Shown piece by piece: positions 52,301-59,567 of a stretch of DNA of 64,000 bases (the stretch's first letter is position 1; each line of letters starts with the position of its first letter). The notes under the pieces were generated by a model that had not been told where the DNA came from, did no database searches, and saw only the letters and a list, made by a program, of their open reading frames with translations. Source of the DNA: Persephonella sp. IF05-L8 (GTDB lineage Bacteria > Aquificota > Aquificia > Aquificales > Hydrogenothermaceae); assembly GCF_000703045.1 (NCBI RefSeq), contig NZ_JNLJ01000005.1, positions 505,859 to 569,858 on the forward strand, given 5' to 3'. The position numbers and the translations under genes were made by a program.

Positions 52301-52621
52301 AAAGAAGTGTGGTGGAAAGGAACCACAGGTGTATGGCAAAACGCCGTATTTCCTGCAAACCCTGACCCACTTTCGGGTATGCACTGCTGGCATAAAAAAG
52401 TCCTTGTTGAAAAAGCAGGTCCAGAAGACAAAATTGGGGATGTTGTAGTGGATATAGAAGCTACATTCAAAGTTTATCAGGCATGGAGAGACAAACTCAC
52501 AAGACCTGCTCCTGGACCAAACGGACTTAGAAGACCAAAATGGTTCAAAAGACCGTGGTATCCACATACAGATAAAGCATATAGAATGCCAGGATATGAA
52601 CATCATCAAATTGAAGAGTAA
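49328..52621 (+). CDS. Large molybdopterin oxidoreductase, Psr/Ttr-type A subunit
   Basis: The 1,097-aa protein has a Tat signal (TTRRNFIKG, 3-11), a cluster C-x2-C-x3-C (Cys91, 94, 98) and Cys128, and SHTNICSAGGRLG with Cys229 as the likely Mo ligand (Cys-ligated, as in polysulfide, tetrathionate and arsenate reductases, unlike the Asp type upstream). It is longer than PsrA (about 760), close to TtrA (about 1,020-1,100), with an insert near 450-600. Its substrate is not determinable; a sulfur oxyanion or polysulfide is plausible from context. Confidence 0.88.
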   Translation: MRTTRRNFIKGIAATIGGAALAKGVVEKINPAAQAETNSELTFTPSRLDYYPPFDKWNNWKEPDGDYWKKHGGALREGVKLINYMIVPTVCNNCEAACGLTAWIDKDNLVIKKFMGNPFHSGSRGRNCAKGYASLAQTYDPDRIPFPLKRAPGSKRGEGKWVRTTWDEALETIGKRMRETIKRAKEEGDELAKKMIMYHVGRPNESGGFTARVVWSWGGDYHNSHTNICSAGGRLGGIAWSGDDRPSPDFANSRLIFLSSSHAADAGHYFQQHAGYIADARAKGARLVVMDPRLSNSAGLADLWIPVWPGTEAAIYLSMISRLLQEDKYNRKFMERWVNWKTFLKDKEYLNYLLKEGRISKLPEGETFDDFIEVLKDLYKDYTFEWAAEETKVPIDRLEKLYEYILWAGDRITIYFWRAQAAGNRGGWMSAGRTGYFFLIVTGAIGGIGANGWHHWHVLGVGGKGGKATLKENPDPVDAWNELAWPPEWPLSTYELSFLLPHLLSDDEWRKKWEERGLKIPDKLDVWISKIYNPVWINPDGFRWIEVLKDENKMGLTVNLSPTWSETNWFVDYILPVGLAGERHDNQSAETKPERWTAFRQPVLRVALQKMGWKPKVPWRATLEAHKKVGLGEVWEENEFWINLAWAIDPDGELGIRQLYESKKNPGKPVTIEEWYEAAFGVLPNLRKVCEKLGVTPYEYMRDRGAWTEETNVYNVHEREIPYDPERDAYKYKGKWIPRSELAIDPDSGAVYLKGHGEKIHSERHTIGVMKDGKLLKGFHTPTGLLEFYSKTFVEFKWPEYAIPYYPKTKEERQKLIHVVTHVHHDYMTEPNAFVLNPIYRLPYNIHTRSVNAKWLMEISQNHNPVWIYEGDAKRLGIKRGDPIKVRVVDTVSGIEVGYFVGMAIPTQATRPGVLACSHHSGRWRVRNFAKVEGFDQPLGIMTYGSEKVDIKQEGNIWKLRVEGGTIPREVEIEHTEKWLKWPYPEFNKDIKEVWWKGTTGVWQNAVFPANPDPLSGMHCWHKKVLVEKAGPEDKIGDVVVDIEATFKVYQAWRDKLTRPAPGPNGLRRPKWFKRPWYPHTDKAYRMPGYEHHQIEE

Positions 52622-52628
52622 TATTGAA

Positions 52629-52650
52629 AGGGGGCTTTTGCCCCCTATTC
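52629..52650 (+). terminator. Hairpin after the large molybdoenzyme
   Basis: AGGGGGC TTTT GCCCCCT followed by ATTCTATTTT. Probably partial termination before the chaperone gene. Confidence 0.7.
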
Positions 52651-52671
52651 TATTTTAAAGAGGTATTAGAG

Positions 52672-53310
52672 ATGGAAGAAAGAATTCAGGAAACTCAGGC
52701 AAGAATAAATATGTATGGACTTTTATCCAGATTATTCATTGAAGAAATTGATGAAGAAACTTTAAAAAAGATAAAGGAAACTCCAGAACTTTTAGAACTT
52801 TTCCCTAAAACTAAAGAATGGGACAAATTTAATGAAAAAGATATAAAGAGCTTAATTGAAGAAGACTTAAATGTTGATTTCACAACAGTATTTCTACTTA
52901 ACGTTTACCCTTATGAGTCAGTATTTATGAATGATGAGGGACATATAGATGCCTCTATAACAAATCCCACACTTGTATTTTACAGAGAGCATGGATACTC
53001 CATTGACCTTAATGAAACCAGAGCCTTATCTCCAGACCATATTGCAGTAGAAATGGAATTTATGATGACTGTAGCAAAAGAAGAATTAGATGCTTTACAA
53101 AAAGGAAATAAAGAGGAAGCAGATAAGCTGAGAGAGATACAAAAGAAATTCTTAGAAGAGCATCTTGCAAACTGGGGAACTATATACTTACTTGCAGCAA
53201 AAGATATGGCTGAAACTCCATTTTATCAAGATGTATGTGAACTTGCCCTTGAGTTTATATTATCTGACTATGACTATTTAGCAGAGGCTATTGAAGAAGC
53301 AACAGTTTAA
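52672..53310 (+). CDS. TorD/DmsD-family molybdoenzyme chaperone
   Basis: The 212-aa all-helical protein has the TorD family E-P-D-H-type core: LFPKTKEWDKFNEKD, PYESVFMNDEG, ETRALSPDHIAVEMEFM and FLEEHLANWGTIYLLAAKD. These chaperones bind Tat signal peptides and hold apo-molybdoenzymes until cofactor insertion. One chaperone here may serve both Tat-dependent alpha/A subunits. ATG 52672 fits GAGGTATTAGAG; the frame opens 16 codons earlier without a ribosome site. Confidence 0.88.
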   Translation: MEERIQETQARINMYGLLSRLFIEEIDEETLKKIKETPELLELFPKTKEWDKFNEKDIKSLIEEDLNVDFTTVFLLNVYPYESVFMNDEGHIDASITNPTLVFYREHGYSIDLNETRALSPDHIAVEMEFMMTVAKEELDALQKGNKEEADKLREIQKKFLEEHLANWGTIYLLAAKDMAETPFYQDVCELALEFILSDYDYLAEAIEEATV

Positions 53311-53312
53311 TC

Positions 53313-54407
53313 ATGAAGAATAATCCATTAAGATTTAAATTTTCAAATTGTGTTCATATCTATTACAAGGGTTCTTCTTGCGACTTGTGTGTTTCTGTCT
53401 GTCCTATTGAAGAAGCCATAATCCAAGAAGACTATAAAATTATTGTTAATTTTGAAAAATGCATATCCTGTGGGGCATGTATAGGAATATGTCCATCTGA
53501 AGCCTTTTACTTTGAAAATTTAGATTTTTATGAACTACATAAAAAATTAATAGAACAAAAACAAAACATTCTAAGCTGTAAAAGAGATATACCATGCTTA
53601 TCAGCCTTTAACATTGAGTATTTAGTAGCTACCGTTTTAAAACTTCAGGAAGATTTAGTCCTTGATATTGGCTATTGCTCAGAATGCCAGATAGGAACAC
53701 TCCTTGAAAGGATAAAAAATACAGCAAAAGAAACAAATTATGTTTTAGAACAACTGGGATCTAAATTTAGAGTAAAACTTGAAGAATTAAAAATACAACC
53801 TGAAAATAAACAGGAAAATGATAGAAGGTCTTTCTTAAAAAGATTTACCAAAACCGCAGCAGGATTAACCTTTTGGGCATTAATGCCTGAAATTTCCGTT
53901 AAAGAGGAAGATGAAAAAGATAGTCTCAAAAACATAGTAGAAAAAAAAGTTCAACTAAAAAAAAGAAAAGCATTAATTGAAGCTCTGAAAAACCTCAATA
54001 TACCTGAAGAAAAACAGAATGAAATCAAATTTTCCGTAGAAAAAATATCCTTTACATCAGACAAATGGATTGACAACTACAAATGCACTAACTGTTCCGT
54101 GTGTTATAACATATGCCCAACAGGAGCACTAAAACCAGGTGCAGAAAGGCTACAAATACTTTTTGAACCTGCTTTATGTATAAAATGCAAGGTGTGTCAT
54201 GAGGTCTGTCCTGAAGACTGTCTTCATTTAAAAGATAAACTTCCCCTAAACATATTTTTAAACGAAACAGAAATTCTTGCTAAACATATTATGATACCCT
54301 GTGAAGAATGTATGGTTCCCTTTTCATATAAAGGAGACACAACCCTCTGTCCAAGATGCAGAGAGTTGGAAGAAGAAATAAAAGACCTTCTTAAAATTGA
54401 GGATTAA
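53313..54407 (+). CDS. NapF-like 2x2 ferredoxin protein with twin-Arg-like midsection
   Basis: The 364-aa protein has paired [4Fe-4S] motifs near the N-terminus (CDLCVSVCP, CISCGACIGICP) and again at about 250-310 (CTNCSVCYNICP, CIKCKVCHEVCP), plus two isolated Cys pairs near the end (CEECM, CPRCRE) that could bind zinc. Between them lies DRRSFLKRFTKTAAGLTFW, a Tat-signal-like stretch at residue 170 that cannot be an export signal in situ; it may mark an ancient fusion. Co-transcribed with the TorD gene (2-base gap). Possibly a cytoplasmic maturation factor. Confidence 0.78.
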   Translation: MKNNPLRFKFSNCVHIYYKGSSCDLCVSVCPIEEAIIQEDYKIIVNFEKCISCGACIGICPSEAFYFENLDFYELHKKLIEQKQNILSCKRDIPCLSAFNIEYLVATVLKLQEDLVLDIGYCSECQIGTLLERIKNTAKETNYVLEQLGSKFRVKLEELKIQPENKQENDRRSFLKRFTKTAAGLTFWALMPEISVKEEDEKDSLKNIVEKKVQLKKRKALIEALKNLNIPEEKQNEIKFSVEKISFTSDKWIDNYKCTNCSVCYNICPTGALKPGAERLQILFEPALCIKCKVCHEVCPEDCLHLKDKLPLNIFLNETEILAKHIMIPCEECMVPFSYKGDTTLCPRCRELEEEIKDLLKIED

Positions 54408-54424
54408 GAAAGTTAGCATTTGAC

Positions 54425-54444
54425 AACTATTAAAAAATATAGTT
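54425..54444. promoter_or_regulatory. Inverted repeat upstream of the FadL gene
   Basis: AACTAT N8 ATAGTT with a TTGACA (54420-54425) at its left edge; AGGAGGTG and ATG 54495 follow. Suggests an independent promoter and operator for the porin, though no good -10 at proper spacing was found. Confidence 0.3.
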
Positions 54445-54494
54445 CTTTAATAAAAATATAAAAAATATATTAACTATATCAGGAGGTGTTGGCG

Positions 54495-55790
54495 ATGAGA
54501 AAGGTAGCAGGTTCGGTAGCATTAATTACAGCTGTTATTTCTACTACAGCCCTTGCAACAAACGGAGACAACATGATTGGTGTATCTCCTGCATCAAGGG
54601 CTATGGGAGGACTGGGCACAGGTATATGCCTTGAACCTACAGACTCTATCTTCAGAAACCCAGGCTGGCTTGCCAGACAAAAAGGATTTAACCTCAGCTT
54701 TGGTGGAATTTTATTTATGCCCCATGTTAAAGGAAGAAGTAAAGGTTACTGGGATACTAATGACAATGATGACACAACAGGAGTTATCCCTGTAGATTCC
54801 GGTTATCAATCTTCTGATGCCAATTTCTTTACAATTCCTGAAATAGCCATTACCAATCAGATAAACGATAAAGTAGTATTAGGATTAGGTGCCTATGGTG
54901 TATCTGGAATGGGTGTTGACTACAGAGATAAAACAGGTCTTAACAAAATGCATACCTCTTTACAATTCATGAGATTTGTTCCTGCAATCGGATACAAAGT
55001 AAACGAAAAACTGGCGATTGGCGGTGCTTTACATCTGGCATGGGGTTCTCTGGACTTAGGGGCAATGATGGCTTACGACAATGATGGAGATGGAGTTCCA
55101 GGAACATTATGGAATGCAAGTGGTGGACAATCTCAATCCTATGGTATAGGAGCTTCTTTTGGTGTTAATTTCAAACCTTTAGACAGTGTTTGTCTGGGAG
55201 CTTATTACCAATCAAGTATTAAGATGAAATATAAGAATGTTTTTGATTCTAATGCCGATGGAAATTTTGAAGATTTAAAGTTGGAACAACCACAGGAATT
55301 CTCGGTGGGAGTTGGATTTAGGCCAATTCCAGAATTTAAATTTGGATTTGATGTAAGATGGATAAACTGGTCAGATGCAGATGGATACAAACAGTTTAAG
55401 TGGAAAGACCAATGGGTTTTTGCAGTCGGGGGAGAATATAAAGCAACTCCAAGACTGGCATTAAGAGCAGGTTATAACTATGCCAAATCACCAATCAGAG
55501 GAAAAAGCAATCTTGACACTGTAAATAGAGATAATACCGTACCCGATTTTGATGGAAGATTTTCAGATTATGAAATTGAGTGGTTCAATTTAATAGGCTT
55601 CCCTGCAATAGCTGAACATCATTTAACATGTGGATTTGGATACCAGTTCACAGAAAACTTTGAAGTAAATGTGTCTTATGTCCATGCATTTGAGAAAAAA
55701 GTAGAATCAACAGCAATGGGAGGTGCTCTTTTAGCAGGAGCTAAAAACTCTCAGGATTCTATAGGTGTTTCTTTAGACTGGCATTTCTAA
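54495..55790 (+). CDS. FadL/OmpP1/TodX outer-membrane porin
   Basis: The 431-aa protein has a signal peptide (about 1-21, TALATNGDN) and the FadL N-terminal pattern MIGVSPASRAMGGLGTGICLEPTDSIFRNPG, then beta-strand alternation to a terminal DWHF with the aromatic C-terminus needed for outer-membrane assembly. FadL proteins pass hydrophobic solutes through a lateral opening. ATG 54495 has AGGAGGTG ahead; 3 codons earlier is an alternative. Next to an SCP2-like periplasmic protein, so lipid or hydrophobic sulfur cargo is possible. Confidence 0.92.
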   Translation: MRKVAGSVALITAVISTTALATNGDNMIGVSPASRAMGGLGTGICLEPTDSIFRNPGWLARQKGFNLSFGGILFMPHVKGRSKGYWDTNDNDDTTGVIPVDSGYQSSDANFFTIPEIAITNQINDKVVLGLGAYGVSGMGVDYRDKTGLNKMHTSLQFMRFVPAIGYKVNEKLAIGGALHLAWGSLDLGAMMAYDNDGDGVPGTLWNASGGQSQSYGIGASFGVNFKPLDSVCLGAYYQSSIKMKYKNVFDSNADGNFEDLKLEQPQEFSVGVGFRPIPEFKFGFDVRWINWSDADGYKQFKWKDQWVFAVGGEYKATPRLALRAGYNYAKSPIRGKSNLDTVNRDNTVPDFDGRFSDYEIEWFNLIGFPAIAEHHLTCGFGYQFTENFEVNVSYVHAFEKKVESTAMGGALLAGAKNSQDSIGVSLDWHF

Positions 55791-55796
55791 TATATA

Positions 55797-55816
55797 AGGG
55801 AGCTTTTGCTCCCTCA
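55797..55816 (+). terminator. Terminator-like hairpin after the FadL gene
   Basis: AGGGAGC TTTT GCTCCCT followed by CATAAAAAA. Confidence 0.6.
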
Positions 55817-55840
55817 TAAAAAATATAAGGGGAGAGAAAG

Positions 55841-56335
55841 ATGAAAAAAATAGGAACAGCAATATTTATATTTGTATTTGCTATAGGATTTTCACATGCA
55901 ACACCGAAACTAATGGATGAAGAATACGCACAGCAGTTTTGTGAACTATGGAACAAAACACCTAAATTAGTAGATGGTTTAGGTAAATGGGCATCGAAAG
56001 CTATAAAAGAGAAAAGAGAATACAGAATTATCAGGTTTTACAGGAAAAAATGTGGAGCAGATAAGGCTGTAGAACTTCATATAGCTCCCAAAGATGGAAA
56101 GGCTATATGCATTTACGGGGGAAAAGCGACAGATGAAAAAGCAGATTTTATTATGTCTGCTACAGATGAAGACTGGAAGTCTCTTGCAAAAGGAGAATTT
56201 GGATTTGCTGGAATGGGAATACTGTCAAAACTGGATTTTATTGGCTCAAAATGGGAAGCCATGAACAACATGGGACCTTTTAAAGCCTTCCTTCTCAATA
56301 TAGACAAAATCCCTCACACAATGGAATGTCCATAA
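55841..56335 (+). CDS. Periplasmic SCP2-like lipid-binding protein
   Basis: The 164-aa protein has a signal peptide (about 1-20, FSHATPK) and a C-terminal SCP2-type sterol-carrier fold: ADFIMSATDEDWKSLAKGEFGFAGMGILSKLDFIGSKWEAM matches the family W-x-x-L-x-x-GE ... G pattern in shape. It has two Cys. It likely shuttles a hydrophobic ligand in the periplasm together with the FadL porin. AAGGGGAGAGAAAG precedes the ATG. Confidence 0.7.
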   Translation: MKKIGTAIFIFVFAIGFSHATPKLMDEEYAQQFCELWNKTPKLVDGLGKWASKAIKEKREYRIIRFYRKKCGADKAVELHIAPKDGKAICIYGGKATDEKADFIMSATDEDWKSLAKGEFGFAGMGILSKLDFIGSKWEAMNNMGPFKAFLLNIDKIPHTMECP

Positions 56336-56340
56336 AATTC

Positions 56341-56359
56341 AGGGGCATCAGCCCCTTTT
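56341..56359 (+). terminator. Intrinsic terminator after the SCP2-like gene
   Basis: AGGGGC ATCA GCCCCT TTTC. Confidence 0.7.
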
Positions 56360-56459
56360 CATTTTAAATTTTTCAATACATTTATAAAATTTCCAAATTG
56401 GATTAAAAACTTTAGGGTTCTTATCATATTTAGGCAAATCAAAATCTTGAGGTAATTTA

Positions 56460-57479
56460 ATGAAATACTTTCCAGGGATTATTTTTGCTACAGTAATAGC
56501 TATTGTCGCAACATTTTTATCCAAATTAGAAATAGTAAAAGAAACAGTAAATTTTAGCCCATTAATCCTAGCCATCTTACTTGGTGTGCTCATCGGAAAT
56601 ATATGGAAAATGCCGGAGAGTTTTAAACCTGGTGTTATTTTTTCATTGAAAAAAATTTTAAGAATAGCAATTGTATTTCTTGGTTTTAGACTAACATTCC
56701 AAAATGTTATGGAAGTCGGTCTTGAAGGTTTAATTGTTGATACTATTATGCTTGTTTCCACATTTTTACTTGGTGTGTTTATTTCAAGAAGACTATTTGG
56801 TTTAGATGCCGAAATGAGTTATCTTATCGCTTCAGGAAGTTCAATATGTGGAGCATCTGCTGTTTTAGCAACAGCCCCTGTAGTTCGTGCAGAAATGCAC
56901 CACGCAGCTATGGCTGTAGCCACTGTAACCATTTTTGGAACAATTGCAATGTTTATATACCCAATAGTTTATAAATCCTTTGGAAATATACTTGGATTTG
57001 ATGATGTCTTATACGGTATTTGGACAGGTGCTACAGTTCATGAAGTGGCACAGGTTGTTGCTGCAGGTTTTGCAATTTCTGAGCCAGCAGGCAACACAGC
57101 AACTATTGCTAAACTTACAAGAGTTATGATGCTTGCCCCTCTTCTTATTGCCCTTAGCTTTTACCTTGCAAAAAAACATGCCACCCACGGAGCTGGTGTA
57201 GCTCTTAGAGATATACCTATTCCATATTTTGTTTTTGGTTTTATAGCAATGGTCGGAGTTAATTCTCTTCAAATAGTTCCAGACAATATAGTTCAGCAGA
57301 TAAATCTAATAGATGGATTTTTACTGACTGTGGCAATGGCTGCAATGGGTCTTGAGACGAATATAAACAAAATTAAAGGGGTAGGGATGAAACCAATCTA
57401 TGCAGCCGCCCTTATATTTACATTCCTGTTCTTTGGAGGAATAATATCCCTTAAAATAGTCCATCAAATATTTGGATAG
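56460..57479 (+). CDS. YeiH/UPF0324 family membrane transporter
   Basis: The 339-aa protein has about ten membrane helices and the family segments LGVLIGN, VFLGFRLTFQNV and ASGSSICGASAVLATAPVV. YeiH-type proteins are putative sulfate/sulfonate exporters. Placed after sulfur oxidoreductases, export of sulfate or a sulfonate is a fair inference. GAGGT lies 9 bases before the ATG. Confidence 0.85.
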   Translation: MKYFPGIIFATVIAIVATFLSKLEIVKETVNFSPLILAILLGVLIGNIWKMPESFKPGVIFSLKKILRIAIVFLGFRLTFQNVMEVGLEGLIVDTIMLVSTFLLGVFISRRLFGLDAEMSYLIASGSSICGASAVLATAPVVRAEMHHAAMAVATVTIFGTIAMFIYPIVYKSFGNILGFDDVLYGIWTGATVHEVAQVVAAGFAISEPAGNTATIAKLTRVMMLAPLLIALSFYLAKKHATHGAGVALRDIPIPYFVFGFIAMVGVNSLQIVPDNIVQQINLIDGFLLTVAMAAMGLETNINKIKGVGMKPIYAAALIFTFLFFGGIISLKIVHQIFG

Positions 57480-57482
57480 GTA

Positions 57483-57510
57483 TTGACAAATTTTATTAAA
57501 GGTTTAAATT
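57483..57510 (+). promoter_or_regulatory. Promoter of ssrA
   Basis: TTGACA (57483-57488), 16-base spacer, TAAATT (57505-57510), with an alternative TATTAT at 57511-57516. The tmRNA 5' end is at 57531. Confidence 0.6.
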
Positions 57511-57530
57511 TATTATGCTCAAATGAATAA

Positions 57531-57879
57531 GGGGGCGATACGGGTTCGACGGGAACGGTTACGCCGGGTCAGCAGGCCGGAGAAGGATACTCCGTAAAAA
57601 ACCAAACAACAACAATTCCCGAACGCGAAATCGCTCTCGCTGCCTAATTAGCGCAGCGACGTCCTCCTGAGCTTGCCCGTGGGCTTGGGAAGGGCGTTAG
57701 ACACACGGGATAGGAAAGTGCTGACCGCCCTGTAGGCACTTTCCGAAACCTTACAGGGCTTGCCTGCGGATACCCTGCCTGTGGGGTCGCCGCAGGCGAG
57801 AAATCAAACACAGGCTAAGCCTGTAGAAGGCCCGAGCAACGGCCGTTCTCGGACGGGGGTTCGATTCCCCCCGCCTCCA
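57531..57879 (+). ncRNA. ssrA: Transfer-messenger RNA (tmRNA)
   Basis: Starts GGGGGCGATACGGGTTCGAC and ends GGTTCGATTCCCCCCGCCTCCA; 5' GGGGGCG pairs with 3' CGCCTCC (one G-U) as the acceptor stem, and the T-arm GGTTCGATTCC is intact. The tag frame reads ...I-P-E-R-E-I-A-L-A-A then TAA at about 57645, the usual hydrophobic ALAA end; the frame upstream reads V-K-N-Q-T-T-T, so the resume codon is near GTA 57594. It rescues stalled ribosomes and tags the product for proteolysis. CCA is not fully encoded. Confidence 0.97.
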
Positions 57880-58236
57880 TTAGAGTTAAATAATATTTTA
57901 ATTTCTATACTTGACAAAATATCAAGTTGTCATAAATAAGTTCCTATACTATTTGTCGTCAAGCGAAAATAATATTTAATTATTTCATAGAACTAATACG
58001 AACTAAATTGTAAACTTTCTTGTTCAAAATATTATAACTAACCCATTATAGGGAGCCTTTTATGGCTAACTATATTAAAACAGTCTATTTTTTAATATGT
58101 CACAAGAATGGCTAAACTTGCACGAAGTCCTAAGCTTAACTAGGGCGGGTGAAAGCCTATCCTTGTGAGCTTTAATGGGAATGAATAAGCCACCAATCAA
58201 CCTTAGAGGTTAGGAGGCGAGTCATTCTATTCCCCT
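57880..58236. other. 357-bp gene-free stretch between ssrA and the IS110 remnant
   Basis: No protein gene. It holds two AT-rich hairpins (ACTTGA N7 TCAAGT at 57909-57927; AAATAAT N5 ATTATTT at 57967-57985), a subterminal-type hairpin at 58047-58074, and a structured region 58101-58231 described separately. Confidence 0.7.
58047..58236 (+). mobile_element. Relic of an IS200/IS605-type right end (omega-RNA-like), no transposase
   Basis: Left hairpin TATAG GG AGCC TTTTAT GGCT AA CTATA (58047-58074) resembles the subterminal hairpins of IS200/IS605 elements. From 58101 one frame reads LSLTRAGESLSL, stop, ALMGMNKPPINLRG, stop, EASHS, which I recall as the tail of TnpB (OrfB) proteins, here broken by TGA and TAG. 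The same bases fold: CACAAG/CTTGTG (58101-58106/58162-58167), GAATGA/TCATTC (58179-58184/58222-58227) enclosing GCC-A-CC/GG-A-GGC and AACCT/AGGTT. TnpB guide RNA (omega RNA) derives from exactly this region. No tnpB or tnpA is present, so it is a deletion derivative. Confidence 0.45.
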
Positions 58237-59424
58237 TTATTTCAAATTTTTATACTTTAAAGTAAAATAAATTTTCCTTATAATTTTTTGAACGATTGCA
58301 AACATGATTATTTTAGAAGGTTTTCCTTCTTCCTTTCTTTTTAAGAAATATTCTCTATAAGCACCTCTATTTGAACTTATGGCTGACATAGATATCATGT
58401 ATAACAGAGATCTAATATGAGGAATTCCAGCTTTTGACATTTTTCCTCTTAATTCCAATTTTCCTGATTGTGAATTTCGGGGATCAAGCCCAAAATAAGC
58501 ATACAATTTTTGCCATGAGCTAAACCTTTTTATATCTCCAATTTCAGAAAATATGATTGTTGCAGATAAATCTTTAATATGAGGTAAATTTTTGATTAAT
58601 TGTACTTCTTCATATTGATTTCCAAGCTTAATAATTAAATCTTCTGTTTCTTTCAGACCATTTTTTAATTGCTTTAACCTTTTAAGAGATTCACAAAAAA
58701 TTAAAATACTATTTTTGTCTGGCTTATAACCTGTTTCCTGAAACCAAATTTTATATTCATATAATTTTCTTACTTTATCTTTACTCTTTCCAAAATGTTT
58801 TAACTTTTTCTTAAGTATAGTTTGCAATTCTTTTTCTGATTCTATTGCTAAAAATTTATCAGGATCATAAAAATTCGAGAAAAATTCTATTCCCATTTTA
58901 CTTTTGAACGCATCACCTTTGAATATTCTATCTATGAATTTCTAATGCTTTATTAAATACTTTTGACTGTTGAATCTGGACAAAACTTTTTTGACTATAC
59001 CAACTTCTAACTAAAAATTTGAGTCCAGATTTGTTAAGTTCGAACAAAAAAGGATTTTTTTCTATTGCAGGTAATATTTCTTTAAAAGCAAATTCTGCTA
59101 TTATTACCGCATCAGCTTTATCTGTTTTTTTCCTCTAAATGTTTTATACTCCCTATAGCGTTTGATATAAATTGGATTAACAATTTTTGTAGTATATCCA
59201 AATTTTTTAAATACAAAATTTGGATATAAATGGTAACTTGAGCTTGTGGATTCCATTGCTACCAATGTTTCTTTAGGCGAAAATTTGCCTATAATTTCAT
59301 TTTTAACAAAGTTTATAAGTTCTATCCCTTTTATCTTTTTGTTTGTATATATCTTTTTATCCGTATCTATTACCGCAATTTGAACATTTTTAGAATCGAT
59401 ATCTAAACCTATAAAATACTTCAT
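58237..59424 (-). pseudogene. IS110-family transposase, two frameshifts
   Basis: The N-terminal part (ATG 59424, GGAGGG upstream) encodes the DEDD domain: YFIGLDIDSKNVQIAVID and LVAMESTSSSYH. It leaves frame at an A7 run near 59131; shifting by -1 restores KTDKADAVIIAEFAF, the conserved continuation. That frame ends at a TAG near 58938, and a second shift reaches the C-terminal Transposase_20 part (58896-58237) with FSSWQKLYAYFGLDPRNSQSGK and KAGIPHIRSLLYMISM including the catalytic Ser region. Two breaks make it non-functional unless rescued in trans. Confidence 0.85.
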
Positions 59425-59461
59425 TTCGCCCTCCATGTACTCCAAATAGGATTATAATAGG

Positions 59462-59490
59462 AGTATAACAACTTTCCTGCTTTTTGTCAA
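59462..59490 (-). promoter_or_regulatory. Promoter of the IS110 transposase
   Basis: On the minus strand TTGACA (59490-59485), 17-base spacer, TATACT (59467-59462); the start codon at 59424 is about 30 bases downstream of the expected transcript start. Confidence 0.65.
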
Positions 59491-59513
59491 GTCTTTAAAG
59501 ATGTGAAATTTGG

Positions 59514-59541
59514 TATAATTTAATTGAAATTTAACTAAATT
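59514..59541 (+). promoter_or_regulatory. -10 element and candidate operator of the RHH gene
   Basis: TATAAT at 59514-59519 overlaps an inverted repeat AATTTA N13 TAAATT (59517-59541). A ribbon-helix-helix protein encoded just after could autoregulate through it. AGGTG is the ribosome site before GTG 59568. Confidence 0.3.
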
Positions 59542-59567
59542 AAGTGATTTTATATCAGGTGTACTAA

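Noticed and set aside
57531..57879. A tRNA gene at the tRNA-like end
   Set aside because: The T-arm and acceptor belong to tmRNA; there is no anticodon arm and the ALAA tag frame is present.
57909..57927. ACTTGA N7 TCAAGT as the ssrA terminator
   Set aside because: No T tract follows and a competing pairing (TGACAA/TTGTCA) exists; it cannot be called a terminator from sequence alone.
58097..58168. 23-codon ORF starting ATG TCA CAA
   Set aside because: It is the stop-broken tail of a TnpB frame within a structured region, not an independent gene.
59125..59140. Programmed -1 frameshift in the IS110 gene
   Set aside because: The A7 run could slip, but IS110 transposases are usually one frame and a second break follows downstream, so decay is the better explanation.
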